Positions 1-8,751 are shown, counted from the first letter of the stretch. The stretch is DNA of 64,000 nucleotides from Tolypothrix sp. PCC 7712 (GCF_025860405.1 NZ_CP063785.1:6697390-6761389), one strand, 5' to 3'. A program made the numbers and translations. Notes: a model not told the origin generated them from the sequence alone.

Positions 1-827
1 ATCAAAACACCAGCTTTAAGTCAGACTTCCTCAAGAGAAACAAGGATTTCTATAATGCCCAGGTGACGAGTTTAAATTTTCAAGATGCTGAAGCACCCAA
101 TATCATCAATAACTGGGTTAAGGATAATACACAAGGTAAAATTAGCAAAATAGTCGATCAAATTCAACCAGACCAAGTACTTTTTTTGATTAATGCCATA
201 TATTTTAAAGGCAAATGGAGCAATGAATTTGATAAAAGTCAAACTGCTACATTACCTTTTTACCTAGCATCAGGTCAGCAGAAACAACACCCGATGATGT
301 CGCAAGATGGGGATTATAGATACCAAGAGAATGACCAATTTCAGGCTGTAAGCTTGCCTTATGGTAAAGATGGGAAAGTTAGTCTTTATATCTTTTTACC
401 TAAACAAAACTCCAACCTGAAAACCTTCTATCAAAGCTTGAATGCAGAAAACTGGGATAACTGGATGGCTCAATTTAGAAGACGCGAGGGGTCAATTCGG
501 TTACCTAAATTTAAAACAGACTACGACGTGACACTCAACGATGCACTCAAAGCTTTAGGTATGGGGGAGGCTTTTAGCAACCAAGCTAATTTTGCTGGTA
601 TCGGTAAAAACCTTGCCATTAGCCAAGTGAAGCATAAAACTTTTGTGGAAGTGAATGAAGAAGGTACAGAAGCAGCTGCAGCTACTTCCGCCACAATTAC
701 GCTCACATCTGCTGCTACACCTACAGAACCATTCAAAATGATTGTTGACCGTCCTTTCTTCTGTGCTATTCGTGATAATCAAACAGGAAGCGTCTTGTTT
801 ATGGGTTCCATCATGGAGCCACAGTAA
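1..827 (+). CDS. Serpin family protease inhibitor (5' end outside window)
   Basis: This is the C-terminal part of a serpin, a suicide inhibitor of serine or cysteine proteases. The reading frame is open from base 3, and the residues before the first GTG (63) already read as serpin (DFLKRNKDFYNAQV), so the gene starts upstream of the window. The stop is TAA at 825-827. The hinge EEGTEAAAAT has Gly at P15, Thr at P14 and small residues at P12-P9, the pattern of inhibitory serpins. By alignment to alpha-1-antitrypsin the scissile bond would be about Thr-Ser within ITLTSA. The C-terminal block (DRPFFCAIRDNQTGSVLFMG) is canonical. The fold is clear. The target protease, and whether there is a signal peptide, cannot be seen. 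Confidence 0.93.
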   Translation, partial: QNTSFKSDFLKRNKDFYNAQVTSLNFQDAEAPNIINNWVKDNTQGKISKIVDQIQPDQVLFLINAIYFKGKWSNEFDKSQTATLPFYLASGQQKQHPMMSQDGDYRYQENDQFQAVSLPYGKDGKVSLYIFLPKQNSNLKTFYQSLNAENWDNWMAQFRRREGSIRLPKFKTDYDVTLNDALKALGMGEAFSNQANFAGIGKNLAISQVKHKTFVEVNEEGTEAAAATSATITLTSAATPTEPFKMIVDRPFFCAIRDNQTGSVLFMGSIMEPQ

Positions 828-1086
828 TTGATTCATAAACACTGCGGGCAGGCGCGGTGTGTCTACAAATTTCAAAATTACGAATTTTGAATAATTCGTA
901 TTCAGGACTGGAGTACTGAATTTTCGAGTAAGTTTTGCGCTGACTACAAATTATTCTACTTTTAGGGACTTCTATCAATTAGATGATTCTATTTTGAAAG
1001 TGAAGAAGTCGATCGCAGTCTTCCGCCTCTGCTTCCTCTGCTGACACAACAAAGAATAACTTATTGCTCGATAGATAATTAACTTC

Positions 1087-2262
1087 CTACGGTGAAGTAG
1101 CTTCTGTGATGCTCAAGGGGTTTTTCGCTTCAGGTTTTGGGGGTTCTTCGGTTGTGGGTGCAGCTTTCTCGCTGGAATTTGTATATTCATCAGTATCGCT
1201 GCTTAATGATGTGGGACGAATCACGCTTAAAGCAGTTTTAATCACCACAGCAGTTGGTACTGCGACAATTACACCCAGAAGACCTCCAATTCTCGCCCCT
1301 GTTAATACTGAAATTACTACCAAGGCGGGGTTTAAACCCGTAAAGCTGCCTAAAATTCGAGGAGCAATTAAGTTTTCGAGAATTTGCTGCACAATTACCG
1401 CCGCAATTAAAACTCTGGCTCCCATCCAAAAATCTTGTAGCGATACTAATAAGGTAGTCAAGGCGATACCTACAGAACCGCCAAAGGGAACGAGGGCCAT
1501 AATCCCAATTGTTAAGCCAAATAATAACCCAAACGGCACTTTTAACCACAAAAACGTGGGGATGAGTGCCGATGCCATACAGGTAGATAAAATTAGCTGG
1601 GTGATAAAGAAATTTTGAAAGCTCAGGCGTACTGTTTGCGAAAAAGGCTCACGAACTTTTGTAGGTAACCATTCCACCAAACTTTCCCAGAGTTCCCCCC
1701 CATGCTGTAAAAGATAAAAAGTCAAAATCATCGTCAAGACAAAGTCCAACAGACTAGTGAATGTGACTACAGCCAAATTGAGAACTTGTCCAGCGATCGC
1801 TTGCAATTGTCCCTTGACGCGATCGTTTATTTGCACGACTAGAGCATCCAGGTTAATTGGCAAGCCAAAAACCTCTGCTTTCTCATTTAACATCATTAAC
1901 TGGGAGCGTCCTGAGTCAATCAACTCTGGTAAACGAGCCACGAGTTGTTGAGCCTGGGTAAGAGCTAGGGGAAACAGGGTAACACCCAACGCCAATAAAA
2001 TTGATAAAGCCAAAAGAAATACTAAAATAGCAATCGGCTCTCGCCTAGCACCATGATGCTCCATCCAGCTAACAGGGTAGTTCAGCAGAAAAGCTAGCAC
2101 TGAGGCTCCAACTAAAATCACAATTAACGAGTGAAAGTAATTGAAAATTGCCGAAATTGCCCAACCATTGAGTACTAGCAACGGAATGAATAGTGCGATC
2201 GCTCCGGTGCGCGCTAAGGGTGTTAGTGTTTCCCACCAGTCGAGTAGCTTGCGTGTCTGCAT
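1087..2262 (-). CDS. AI-2E (PerM) family transporter
   Basis: A 391-residue integral membrane protein of the AI-2E/PerM permease family, whose members export or exchange small solutes across the inner membrane. An N-terminal hydrophobic pair (about 18-70) is followed by a polar central segment (QLVARLPELIDSGRSQL) and then clustered hydrophobic helices (about 160-340), including LIAPRILGSFTGLNPALVVI, typical of the conserved C-terminal half. The tail after about 345 is hydrophilic and acidic/Pro-rich. The ATG start at 2262 gives the usual family length. It is monocistronic between a serpin and a small membrane-protein gene, both on the other strand. The substrate is unknown; the family name does not prove AI-2 transport. 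Confidence 0.88.
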   Translation of the reverse strand: MQTRKLLDWWETLTPLARTGAIALFIPLLVLNGWAISAIFNYFHSLIVILVGASVLAFLLNYPVSWMEHHGARREPIAILVFLLALSILLALGVTLFPLALTQAQQLVARLPELIDSGRSQLMMLNEKAEVFGLPINLDALVVQINDRVKGQLQAIAGQVLNLAVVTFTSLLDFVLTMILTFYLLQHGGELWESLVEWLPTKVREPFSQTVRLSFQNFFITQLILSTCMASALIPTFLWLKVPFGLLFGLTIGIMALVPFGGSVGIALTTLLVSLQDFWMGARVLIAAVIVQQILENLIAPRILGSFTGLNPALVVISVLTGARIGGLLGVIVAVPTAVVIKTALSVIRPTSLSSDTDEYTNSSEKAAPTTEEPPKPEAKNPLSITEATSP

Positions 2263-2390
2263 CTTTAGCCGATTACAGGATAGAACTAAATAAAATTCTG
2301 CTTTACAGCCTATTATCTCTAACTACATCACTGTCTTTCATCCTCCTAGTTTAGGATTAGACTCACCCAAATGGAAAATTTTTCCTTCAC

Positions 2391-2425
2391 AAGGACTGGG
2401 GACTAGGGACTAGGGACTGGGTAAT
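2391..2425. repeat. Short tandem heptamer repeat (GGGACTA type)
   Basis: GGGACTA/GGGACTG units follow one another head to tail. Such intergenic heptamer arrays are characteristic of filamentous cyanobacteria. A second array of the AAATGAC/AAATAAC kind lies just before the next gene, at about 2490-2518. Confidence 0.7.
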
Positions 2426-2503
2426 GGGTAAATTACTTTTGAGTACAGACGCGATTAATCGCGTCTCTCCAACCCACGACAACTACCAAAGGACAAATAA
2501 CAA

Positions 2504-2878
2504 ATGACCAATGACCAATCCCCGATTACTGATGCCTCTCCTAAATTACAGCTAGTTGTGTATTTAATTCCAGTTATTGGCTTTTTTCCGGCTATATGGA
2601 CACTATATCGTCGTCAAGGAAACCGGGAACAACTGTCTACTAGCCGTCTGTCTATTACTTTGGCATTTACCTGGTTTTTTACCTACATTTTATTAGCAAC
2701 AGGGGCTGCAACTTCAGATTTTTTCGCCCTGCGTCTATTAATTCTCAATAGCTTTCTAACTTCTGGTTATTTTTTGGTAAATGTCTGGTTAATTTTTCGC
2801 ATCATTCAGGGGAAGTCTCACCGTTTGCCAGGGTTTAGCCGTTTAGCAGAGCGAGTTTTAGGAAAGTATATGTCTTAA
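2504..2878 (+). CDS. Small multi-span membrane protein, hypothetical
   Basis: A 124-residue protein of unknown function. Three hydrophobic segments are visible (about 17-34, 48-70 and 79-101), separated by a basic loop RRQGNRE (about 37-43), and there is a basic C-terminal tail ending near GKYMS. This suggests an inner- or thylakoid-membrane protein. It resembles short DUF4870-like membrane proteins in layout, but that is a weak impression. The ATG lies inside a heptamer repeat (AATGACCAATGACC), so the true start could be a few codons downstream; no convincing ribosome binding site settles it. No operon partners. Confidence 0.65.
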   Translation: MTNDQSPITDASPKLQLVVYLIPVIGFFPAIWTLYRRQGNREQLSTSRLSITLAFTWFFTYILLATGAATSDFFALRLLILNSFLTSGYFLVNVWLIFRIIQGKSHRLPGFSRLAERVLGKYMS

Positions 2879-3150
2879 TATTCTAAGAAATACTTAAGTC
2901 AGTATTATTACTGAATTTTTTTGCTAATTTAAAGATTATCTCTTCAGAGATCTGGTCAAACTGGTTTATTGTTGTCATACTGCAATAACACAATATTTAA
3001 TTTTTCCTTCAAAAAGCAAAAGACTGCTATAAGTGTTGTGGTTGACACAACATTTAAAAACTAAGCACTGATAATTAAGAATTAGCTATTATGATTTGAT
3101 TTGTCTGCATATTTATTAGTTTGCAAATGTACCGAATTTGATCAGTAAGT

Positions 3151-4587
3151 GTGAGGAAGTCCGTGACCATTCAAAGAACTTCGGCGGAAGAAAACCAATC
3201 AGCAAATGACTCTAAGGCTAGCAAAAGAAGTATACCAAACTCAAAATCTGGACGTTGGTTATGGTTTTGGGTAGGTATGAGTGGTATTGCAATGGTTTCA
3301 GCAACAGCTGGGGCGCTGTTAGCTGTTTCTTTAACAAGTACACCTTTGCAGCAGGCCCAACTTAGCCCCCAAGAAGAAGCAGTATTTGATGGCGATCGCA
3401 TTTCTGGAAGTGGTTTGAGATTTTCACAATTAACTCGTCCTGTGAACATTTTACTGATGGGGATGAGCGTACTTCCACCTGATATTGAGAATCCTCCAGC
3501 TGATGCTAAAAATCTCGGCTACCTTCCACAGGTGAACTCCTTTGATGGTCTTGCTGATGTCATGCTGTTGATCAAATTTGATCCAGAGACAAAGAAAATG
3601 GTCATGCTTTCTATTCCCAGAGATACTCGTACAGAAATAGAAGGACATGGCGTGAAAAAAATTAATCATGCCAATCTTGAAGGTGGGCCGGCTTTAACTG
3701 CGAAAACAGTTAGTAATCTCTTAAATGGAGTAGCAATCGATCGCTATGTCCGCATTAATGTTTTGGGAGTAGCAAAGCTAATTGATGCCTTGGGTGGAGT
3801 TACAGTCTACGTTCCCAAGGATATGAAATATCAAGATGATTCTCAACATCTATACATCAATTTGAAGGCTGGTAAACAGCATCTTAATGGCGATCAAGCA
3901 CTACAATTACTCCGTTATCGTCATGATGAATTGGGTGATATTGGGCGAATTCAACGGCAACAAATGGTGCTGCGTGCTTTGATGGATCAGTCACTCAATC
4001 CTGCAACTGTGGCTCAAATGCCGAAAGTTTTGGATGTAGTTAAAGAATACATTGATACTAACTTGACAGTTGAAGAGTTAGTGGCACTAGTTGGCTTTGG
4101 CGTGCGAACCAATCGCTCCAATATGCAAATGTTAATGGTGCCTGGTCGATTTAGCGAAAAGAATGAGTATGATGCTAGCTATTGGTTGCCTAACAAAAAT
4201 GCCATTGCTAAATTGATGACCAAACACTATGGTGTGGAATCAACACAGGCCCAAGAGGAAAATAATGTTGAACCTGCTGCGTTACGCATAGCAATTCAAG
4301 ATAGCACAGGTGGCGATCGCTCTAGCTTACGTCCTTTAATCAAATCCTTAGAAAAAGCTGGATATCGCAATGTTTATATTGCTAAAGCTTGGGGTGAACC
4401 ACTAGATACCACTCACATTGTCGCTCAACAAGGAGATGGCAATAGTGCAGAATTAGTTCGTCAACTTTTGGGATTTGGTGAAGTGAGAGTGGAAAGTACT
4501 GGGAATCTCGGTTCCGATATTAGTATTCAAGTAGGTAAAGATTGGGTACAACAAAAAGAGATTTTAGAAAAATCTACTAAACCTTAA
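3151..4587 (+). CDS. LytR-CpsA-Psr (LCP) family cell-envelope ligase
   Basis: A 478-residue membrane-anchored enzyme of the LCP family, which moves lipid-linked glycopolymers onto peptidoglycan or related acceptors. A cytoplasmic polar N-terminus is followed by one transmembrane helix (about 37-61). The LCP domain (about 98-275) carries the hallmarks SIPRDTR and RYRHDELGDIGRIQRQQ, whose Arg/Asp residues bind the pyrophosphate and metal. A LytR_C-type domain follows at about 373-465. GTG at 3151 gives the longest form. A second GTG at 3163, preceded by GAGGAAG, is an alternative start. A strong terminator hairpin follows at 4704. The exact polymer substrate is unknown. Confidence 0.92.
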   Translation: MRKSVTIQRTSAEENQSANDSKASKRSIPNSKSGRWLWFWVGMSGIAMVSATAGALLAVSLTSTPLQQAQLSPQEEAVFDGDRISGSGLRFSQLTRPVNILLMGMSVLPPDIENPPADAKNLGYLPQVNSFDGLADVMLLIKFDPETKKMVMLSIPRDTRTEIEGHGVKKINHANLEGGPALTAKTVSNLLNGVAIDRYVRINVLGVAKLIDALGGVTVYVPKDMKYQDDSQHLYINLKAGKQHLNGDQALQLLRYRHDELGDIGRIQRQQMVLRALMDQSLNPATVAQMPKVLDVVKEYIDTNLTVEELVALVGFGVRTNRSNMQMLMVPGRFSEKNEYDASYWLPNKNAIAKLMTKHYGVESTQAQEENNVEPAALRIAIQDSTGGDRSSLRPLIKSLEKAGYRNVYIAKAWGEPLDTTHIVAQQGDGNSAELVRQLLGFGEVRVESTGNLGSDISIQVGKDWVQQKEILEKSTKP

Positions 4588-4703
4588 ACGTTGCTATGAA
4601 TCTAATTATCGACATGAATTTAGTCTTAATTATCAAGCTGCACTACCTAAATTAAATAATTCCTAATTACTCAGGAACCTGAGAATTTAAAAAATCTCAA
4701 TTT

Positions 4704-4741
4704 GTAGGGAACACCTAAAAACTTTTGGGTGTTCCCTACTT
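4704..4741 (+). terminator. Rho-independent-like terminator of the LCP gene
   Basis: Perfect 12-bp inverted repeat GTAGGGAACACC (4704-4715) / GGTGTTCCCTAC (4728-4739) with a 12-nt loop, followed by a short T-rich stretch, 117 bases after the LCP stop codon. Confidence 0.75.
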
Positions 4742-5262
4742 GTTAATAATCTATTTTTTGGCATTTCCTTAGAAAAACTCTCAATATGCTTCGGATAAGT
4801 ATTTTGCATTTCCCTTATGCTTTAGGAAAAGGGTAATGGGAAAAGGGGTAAGGATGAATTCAATCCTTTTCCCTTTTTTCCCTGCCCCCTTAACCAAATA
4901 CAATTCAGTTAAGAAAATTAATTGTTAACAAAACCAAAAAACTAGTACAACAAGGCAAAAGTCAAAAGTCAAAAGAAAGAATAGTTATACCACAAGCCTT
5001 TTAGCAATTACAGATGGTCTGTTTCTCTTACAAAGTTTGGCGGGACGGAAACCGACACCGCCAACTTTGCGCTATTTACGCCGACTTGTACTAGTTACTC
5101 AACAAAAAACAGAAGAATAATTTTGGAGGGGGTTTGGGGGACGCAACCGTCACCCAATCGGGGGTTTGGGGGAGAATCCCCCAATTGATCTGGCTTGTTT
5201 AATAAGTGACAAATCAATCACTAATGAGCTTAACCCAAGCATATTGCCCCTTAAACGAACAA
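4742..5262. other. Gene-free stretch with interspersed repeats
   Basis: No plausible gene is seen. It contains an A/G-rich imperfect hairpin (about 4826-4880), GTCAAAA heptamers (about 4960-4977), a hairpin built on GGCGG/CCGCC (5031-5069) and a 14-nt direct repeat GGGGGTTTGGGGGA at 5128 and 5160. These look like multicopy cyanobacterial intergenic repeats. Confidence 0.6.
5031..5069. repeat. Palindromic interspersed repeat
   Basis: Near-perfect inverted repeat: CAAAGTTTGGCGG (5031-5043) pairs with CCGCCAACTTTG (5058-5069) with one bulged base. The short GACGGAAACCGACA core is GC-rich compared with its surroundings, suggesting a mobile palindromic repeat rather than a terminator. Confidence 0.6.
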
Positions 5263-5293
5263 AAAGGCGTGGGGAAAACCTCACGCCTTTATC
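5263..5293 (-). terminator. Terminator of the 50-residue gene
   Basis: Read on the minus strand, AAAGGCGTG...CACGCC is followed by TTTTTG: a stable stem with a T-run just downstream of the stop codon of the small gene at 5317-5469. This supports that gene being transcribed on its own. Confidence 0.8.
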
Positions 5294-5316
5294 TGTTTGA
5301 ATCTCACAATCATCAT

Positions 5317-5469
5317 TTACCAATTGTCCGCCATACCTTTCTTGTAAGGATCACCTGTAAATGGTTGTACGCCAATAACAGGATAAGCATCATCACTAGG
5401 AGCAAAAATCCGCATTGCGGCTTCAGAAATATATTGAGTGATATTAGCGATAATTCTCGAGATAGACAT
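5317..5469 (-). CDS. 50-residue small protein, function unknown
   Basis: ATG at 5469, TAA at 5317-5319. The product starts MSISRIIANITQYISEAAMR, an amphipathic-looking helix, then continues IFAPSDDAYPVIGVQPFTGD and ends in KKGMADNW. The composition is protein-like, an AGAGG ribosome binding site lies upstream of the start, and a clean intrinsic terminator follows 24 bases after the stop, so I regard it as a real gene. I do not recognise a named family. The Asp-Asp...Pro...GVQPF-x-GDPY segment looks like a conserved motif. The spacing to the pncB promoter region (divergent) gives no functional hint. The plus-strand reading over it is a shadow. Confidence 0.72.
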   Translation of the reverse strand: MSISRIIANITQYISEAAMRIFAPSDDAYPVIGVQPFTGDPYKKGMADNW

Positions 5470-5845
5470 AATATTAGACCTCTGTTTACGGCTCACTTTA
5501 GATTGGTTATGTCTATACTTTAATTCTGATATTCTGACCTTGCTTAAATTCTCAATATATCAATAATCTCTGCAATAGTTTTTCAGATAGCTTTGCAATA
5601 CTTTAGCCTATTTGCAAGTTCAACTTCTATGTTTAATTCTAATTGTAAACCTGCTATTTTTCAAACCCTTACCCGGTAAAGATGCAGGTATTTCCTAAAG
5701 ACAATCTATTGTTACATTTCATTATAAATTTCGCAACCAAGGCGATTATTACTAACTATAACTATTAAAAAATATTAAATAAAAGCATGAATTAGTATTA
5801 TTTTTCTAGGAAATCTAGCATTCCCAAGCATGAACTCGGTAGAGG
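5470..5845. other. AT-rich intergenic region between divergent genes
   Basis: Upstream DNA for the small minus-strand gene and for pncB. No further gene, tRNA or repeat could be supported; the only strong signal is the operator-promoter described next. Confidence 0.5.
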
Positions 5846-5880
5846 TTGACAATATTTATGGTAAAAGTTACCATAAATAT
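5846..5880 (+). promoter_or_regulatory. Putative NrtR operator within the pncB promoter
   Basis: A perfect palindrome with 13-bp arms, ATATTTATGGTAA (5852-5864) and TTACCATAAATAT (5868-5880), separated by AAG. A consensus -35 TTGACA lies directly against its left side (5846-5851), and a -10-like TACCAT (5869-5874) sits inside the right arm at 17-bp spacing. A bound dimer would therefore block RNA polymerase. NrtR repressors are known to bind palindromes of this size upstream of NAD salvage genes, and an NrtR-like gene lies in this operon, so autoregulated NAD control is the natural reading. The palindrome is seen; the binding protein is inferred. Confidence 0.75.
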
Positions 5881-5909
5881 CACAAGCATTCTTGTAAGGA
5901 CGCTCTGGC

Positions 5910-7322
5910 ATGACAACGCTCCCAGACTTGGAGATCAATGCAAATCAAGAAAGATGGCAAAATTGGTTCAATCAGGAACTCAATTTTGCTGCTGAGGATT
6001 ACAGCCTGTTGACTGACCTTTATCAGCTAACAATGGCAGCTTGTTACATAGGTGAAGGTGTAGAACAAAAACCAGCAAGCTTTGAGTTGTTTGCCAGAAA
6101 GCTACCTGAAGGCTTTGGCTATTTAATTGCAATGGGATTGGCGCAAGCTTTGGAATATTTAGAAAAGTTGCGTTTTAGTCCTTCGCAAATACAAGCTTTG
6201 CAGGCGACAGGAATTTTTGCCCACGCCAGCGATCGCTTTTGGTCATTGTTAGCTGAGGGGAGTTTTACTGGCGATGTGTGGGCAGTACCAGAAGGTACTG
6301 CAGTGTTTGCTAATCAGCCTTTGTTACGGGTGGAAGCACCACTTTGGCAAGCGCAATTAGTAGAAACCTACCTTTTAAATACTCTTAATTATCAAACTTT
6401 AATTGCTACTAGAGCAGCCAGAATTAGGGATGTAGCAGGAGAGCAAGCCACACTTTTAGAATTTGGTACTAGAAGGGCATTTAGCCCCCAAGGTTCATTG
6501 TGGGCGGCGCGGGCGGCGTTAGCAGGGGGATTAGATTCGACTTCTAATGTGTTAGCCGCGCTACAACTCAATCAACAACCAAGTGGTACTATGGCTCACG
6601 CCTTGGTTATGGCATTATCAGCAATGGCAGGCAGTGAAGAACAAGCTTTTACAGCCTTTCATCGCTATTTTCCGGGTGCGCCATTGTTGATTGATACTTA
6701 CGATACGATCGCAGCTGCCCAACATTTAGCACCAAAAGTAAATTCCCAAGAAATGCAATTGAGTGGAGTCAGGCTAGACTCTGGAGATTTAGTTAGCTTG
6801 TCCCAAAAAGTGCGATCGCTTCTGCCGACTGTACCAATTTTTGCTAGTGGCGATTTGGATGAATGGGAAATTGCCAGGCTTAAAGCTGCTGGTGCTCAAA
6901 TAGATGGTTATGGGCTAGGGACAAAATTAGTTACGGGTGCGCCTGTCAATGGTGTTTACAAACTTGTAGAAATTGATGGCATCCCTGTGATGAAGGAATC
7001 TCGTGACAAAGCTACTTATCCCGGACGCAAGCAAATATTTCGCTCGTTTGTTGGCGGAATGTTGCAGGTAGATAGATTGGGATTAGCTACAGAAACTCCT
7101 CTCGATGCAGAACCTTTGTTGCAACTGGTGATGAAGCAAGGGAAAAAAATGCAATCACCAGAATCTTTAGCAACAATTCGCCACCGTACTGCTGCATCGG
7201 TTGCTAGTTTACCAGAACAAACAAGGCGCTTAAATCAGCCTCTCTCAGTCAATGTGGAAATTTCTGCGGCGTTGCAAGATTTGACACAAAACACAAAGAA
7301 AACCGCAGAGGCACAAAGGTAA
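5910..7322 (+). CDS. pncB: Nicotinate phosphoribosyltransferase
   Basis: A 470-residue cytoplasmic enzyme that joins nicotinate and PRPP to make nicotinate mononucleotide, the first step of the Preiss-Handler NAD salvage route. Signature blocks in order: DLYQLTMAACYIGEG (about 36-50), EFGTRRAFSPQGSLWAARAA (the active-site region with the autophosphorylated His replaced or outside this motif), LIDTYDT, GVRLDSGDL and ASGDLDE with YGLGTKLVTG (phosphoribosyl binding). Length fits the bacterial type. The ATG start is preceded by TAAGGA. It is first in the pncB-nadD-nrtR-nadE cluster and directly downstream of the palindromic operator, so repression by the NrtR-like protein is likely. Confidence 0.95.
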   Translation: MTTLPDLEINANQERWQNWFNQELNFAAEDYSLLTDLYQLTMAACYIGEGVEQKPASFELFARKLPEGFGYLIAMGLAQALEYLEKLRFSPSQIQALQATGIFAHASDRFWSLLAEGSFTGDVWAVPEGTAVFANQPLLRVEAPLWQAQLVETYLLNTLNYQTLIATRAARIRDVAGEQATLLEFGTRRAFSPQGSLWAARAALAGGLDSTSNVLAALQLNQQPSGTMAHALVMALSAMAGSEEQAFTAFHRYFPGAPLLIDTYDTIAAAQHLAPKVNSQEMQLSGVRLDSGDLVSLSQKVRSLLPTVPIFASGDLDEWEIARLKAAGAQIDGYGLGTKLVTGAPVNGVYKLVEIDGIPVMKESRDKATYPGRKQIFRSFVGGMLQVDRLGLATETPLDAEPLLQLVMKQGKKMQSPESLATIRHRTAASVASLPEQTRRLNQPLSVNVEISAALQDLTQNTKKTAEAQR

Positions 7323-7429
7323 TACCAATTTGAAAAATGATTGCGACAGATGGATTCACACTAAGTCGGATATAAACAGCCATTTCCAATCCACAACTCC
7401 AAAACTAAAATCCAAAATCGTATAACATT

Positions 7430-8029
7430 ATGAGAATTGCTTTGTTTGGTACTAGTGCCGATCCACCAACTGCTGGGCATCAGGCTATTCTAAGTTGGTT
7501 ATCTGAGCGTTATGATTGGGTAGCAGTTTGGGCGGCAGATAATCCCTTTAAATCCCATCAAACAGCATTAATACATCGGGCGGCAATGCTGCAATTATTA
7601 ATTGCGGGTATCCAGACATCACGACACAATATTGCTTTGGAACAAGAATTGAGTAGCTTCCGCACTCTAGAAACTCTAGAAAAAGCAAAAATGCGTTGGG
7701 GAGAAGATCCCGAATATACTTTGGTGATTGGTTCCGATTTGCTGAATCAGCTACCCCGATGGTATAAAGTTGAAGATTTGTTGCGGCAAGTGCAATTATT
7801 AGTAGTGCCGCGACCGGGATATGCGATAGATGAGTCTAGCTTCGGGGAAGTGCAAAAGCTAGGCGGGAAAATTGCGATCGCCAGCTTGACTGGACTAGAT
7901 ATTTCCTCCACAGCCTATCGCGAACATGGGGATTCCCAAGCCCTAACTCCCCCTATAGTTGCCTATATTAATCGAGAGCATTTGTACAAATGCCAGGACG
8001 CAACCACAAAAAGTTTCCAACTCCGTTAA
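7430..8029 (+). CDS. nadD: Nicotinate-nucleotide adenylyltransferase
   Basis: A 199-residue nucleotidyltransferase that converts nicotinate mononucleotide and ATP to deamido-NAD. The N-terminal GTSADPPTAGH block is the ATP-binding (H/T)xGH-type motif of this superfamily, with RALIHRAAML-like basic residues following. VIGSDLLNQLPRWYKVEDLL and the C-terminal DISSTAYR block are typical of NadD. It lies 107 bases after pncB, and its last 40 bases overlap the beginning of the NrtR-like gene in another frame, which suggests translational coupling. Its place between PncB and NadE matches the order of the pathway. Confidence 0.93.
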   Translation: MRIALFGTSADPPTAGHQAILSWLSERYDWVAVWAADNPFKSHQTALIHRAAMLQLLIAGIQTSRHNIALEQELSSFRTLETLEKAKMRWGEDPEYTLVIGSDLLNQLPRWYKVEDLLRQVQLLVVPRPGYAIDESSFGEVQKLGGKIAIASLTGLDISSTAYREHGDSQALTPPIVAYINREHLYKCQDATTKSFQLR

Positions 8030-8736
8030 ACCAACAACCTTTGGCTGATTTCAAGGTTGGTGTTGATAATGTAATTTTTTCTGTAGATACTGCCCAAAAT
8101 CGACTGCTCGTGCTGTTGGTGATGCGGCAACAAGAGCCATTTTTAAATTGTTGGAGTCTTCCTGGTACTTTGGTGCGTCAAGGAGAATCTTTAGAAGATG
8201 CTGCCTATCGCATCATGGCTGAAAAAATCAGAGTTAAAAATCTCTATTTAGAACAGTTATATACTTTTGGCGGCCCCAATCGCGATCCCCGAGAAGCTAC
8301 CGATAGTTACGGTGTGCGTTATCTCTCCGTCAGCTACTTTGCTTTAGTACGGTTTGAGGAAGCAGAATTAATTGCTGATGGAGTCACAGGTATAGCTTGG
8401 TATCCACTCAAACAATTACCAAAATTAGCCTTTGACCACAATCAAATTCTCAGCTACGGACATAGGCGTTTGCGAAATAAATTAGAGTACAGTCCGGTGG
8501 CTTTTGAAGTTTTACCAGAAATGTTTACTCTCAATGATTTATATCAGTTATACACCACAGTTTTAGGGGAAAACTTTTCTGATTATTCTAACTTTCGCGC
8601 CCGTCTACTCAAGTTAGGTTTTTTGTGCGATACCGGAGTTAAGGTATCCCGTGGCGCTGGTCGTCCAGCTAGTTTGTATAAGTTTGATGCTGAAGCTTTT
8701 GCTCCTTTCAAGGATAAGCCTTTGGTATTTATTTAA
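7990..8736 (+). CDS. nrtR: NrtR-like Nudix-related transcriptional regulator of NAD metabolism
   Basis: A 248-residue protein with an N-terminal Nudix fold (about 20-150) and a C-terminal winged-helix-like domain (about 165-240; LNDLYQLYTTVLGE, FRARLLKLGFL, SRGAGRPASLYKF). This is the architecture of NrtR, a repressor whose DNA binding responds to ADP-ribose or other NAD derivatives. The Nudix box is degenerate: the expected RE-x-x-EE catalytic string reads RIMAEK and the GG preceding it reads GT, so hydrolase activity is probably lost. The ATG overlaps the end of nadD by 40 bases. The palindrome before pncB is its likely operator. Confidence 0.88.
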   Translation: MPGRNHKKFPTPLNQQPLADFKVGVDNVIFSVDTAQNRLLVLLVMRQQEPFLNCWSLPGTLVRQGESLEDAAYRIMAEKIRVKNLYLEQLYTFGGPNRDPREATDSYGVRYLSVSYFALVRFEEAELIADGVTGIAWYPLKQLPKLAFDHNQILSYGHRRLRNKLEYSPVAFEVLPEMFTLNDLYQLYTTVLGENFSDYSNFRARLLKLGFLCDTGVKVSRGAGRPASLYKFDAEAFAPFKDKPLVFI

Positions 8737-8751
8737 CTGTAAAGTCCCAGG

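Noticed and set aside
555..875. Minus-strand frames over the serpin 3' end
   Set aside because: Antisense shadows of the serpin reading frame.
5206..5523. Plus-strand open frame of 105 codons
   Set aside because: It runs antisense across the better-supported 50-residue minus-strand gene and its terminator, starts without a ribosome binding site, and has no family-like features.
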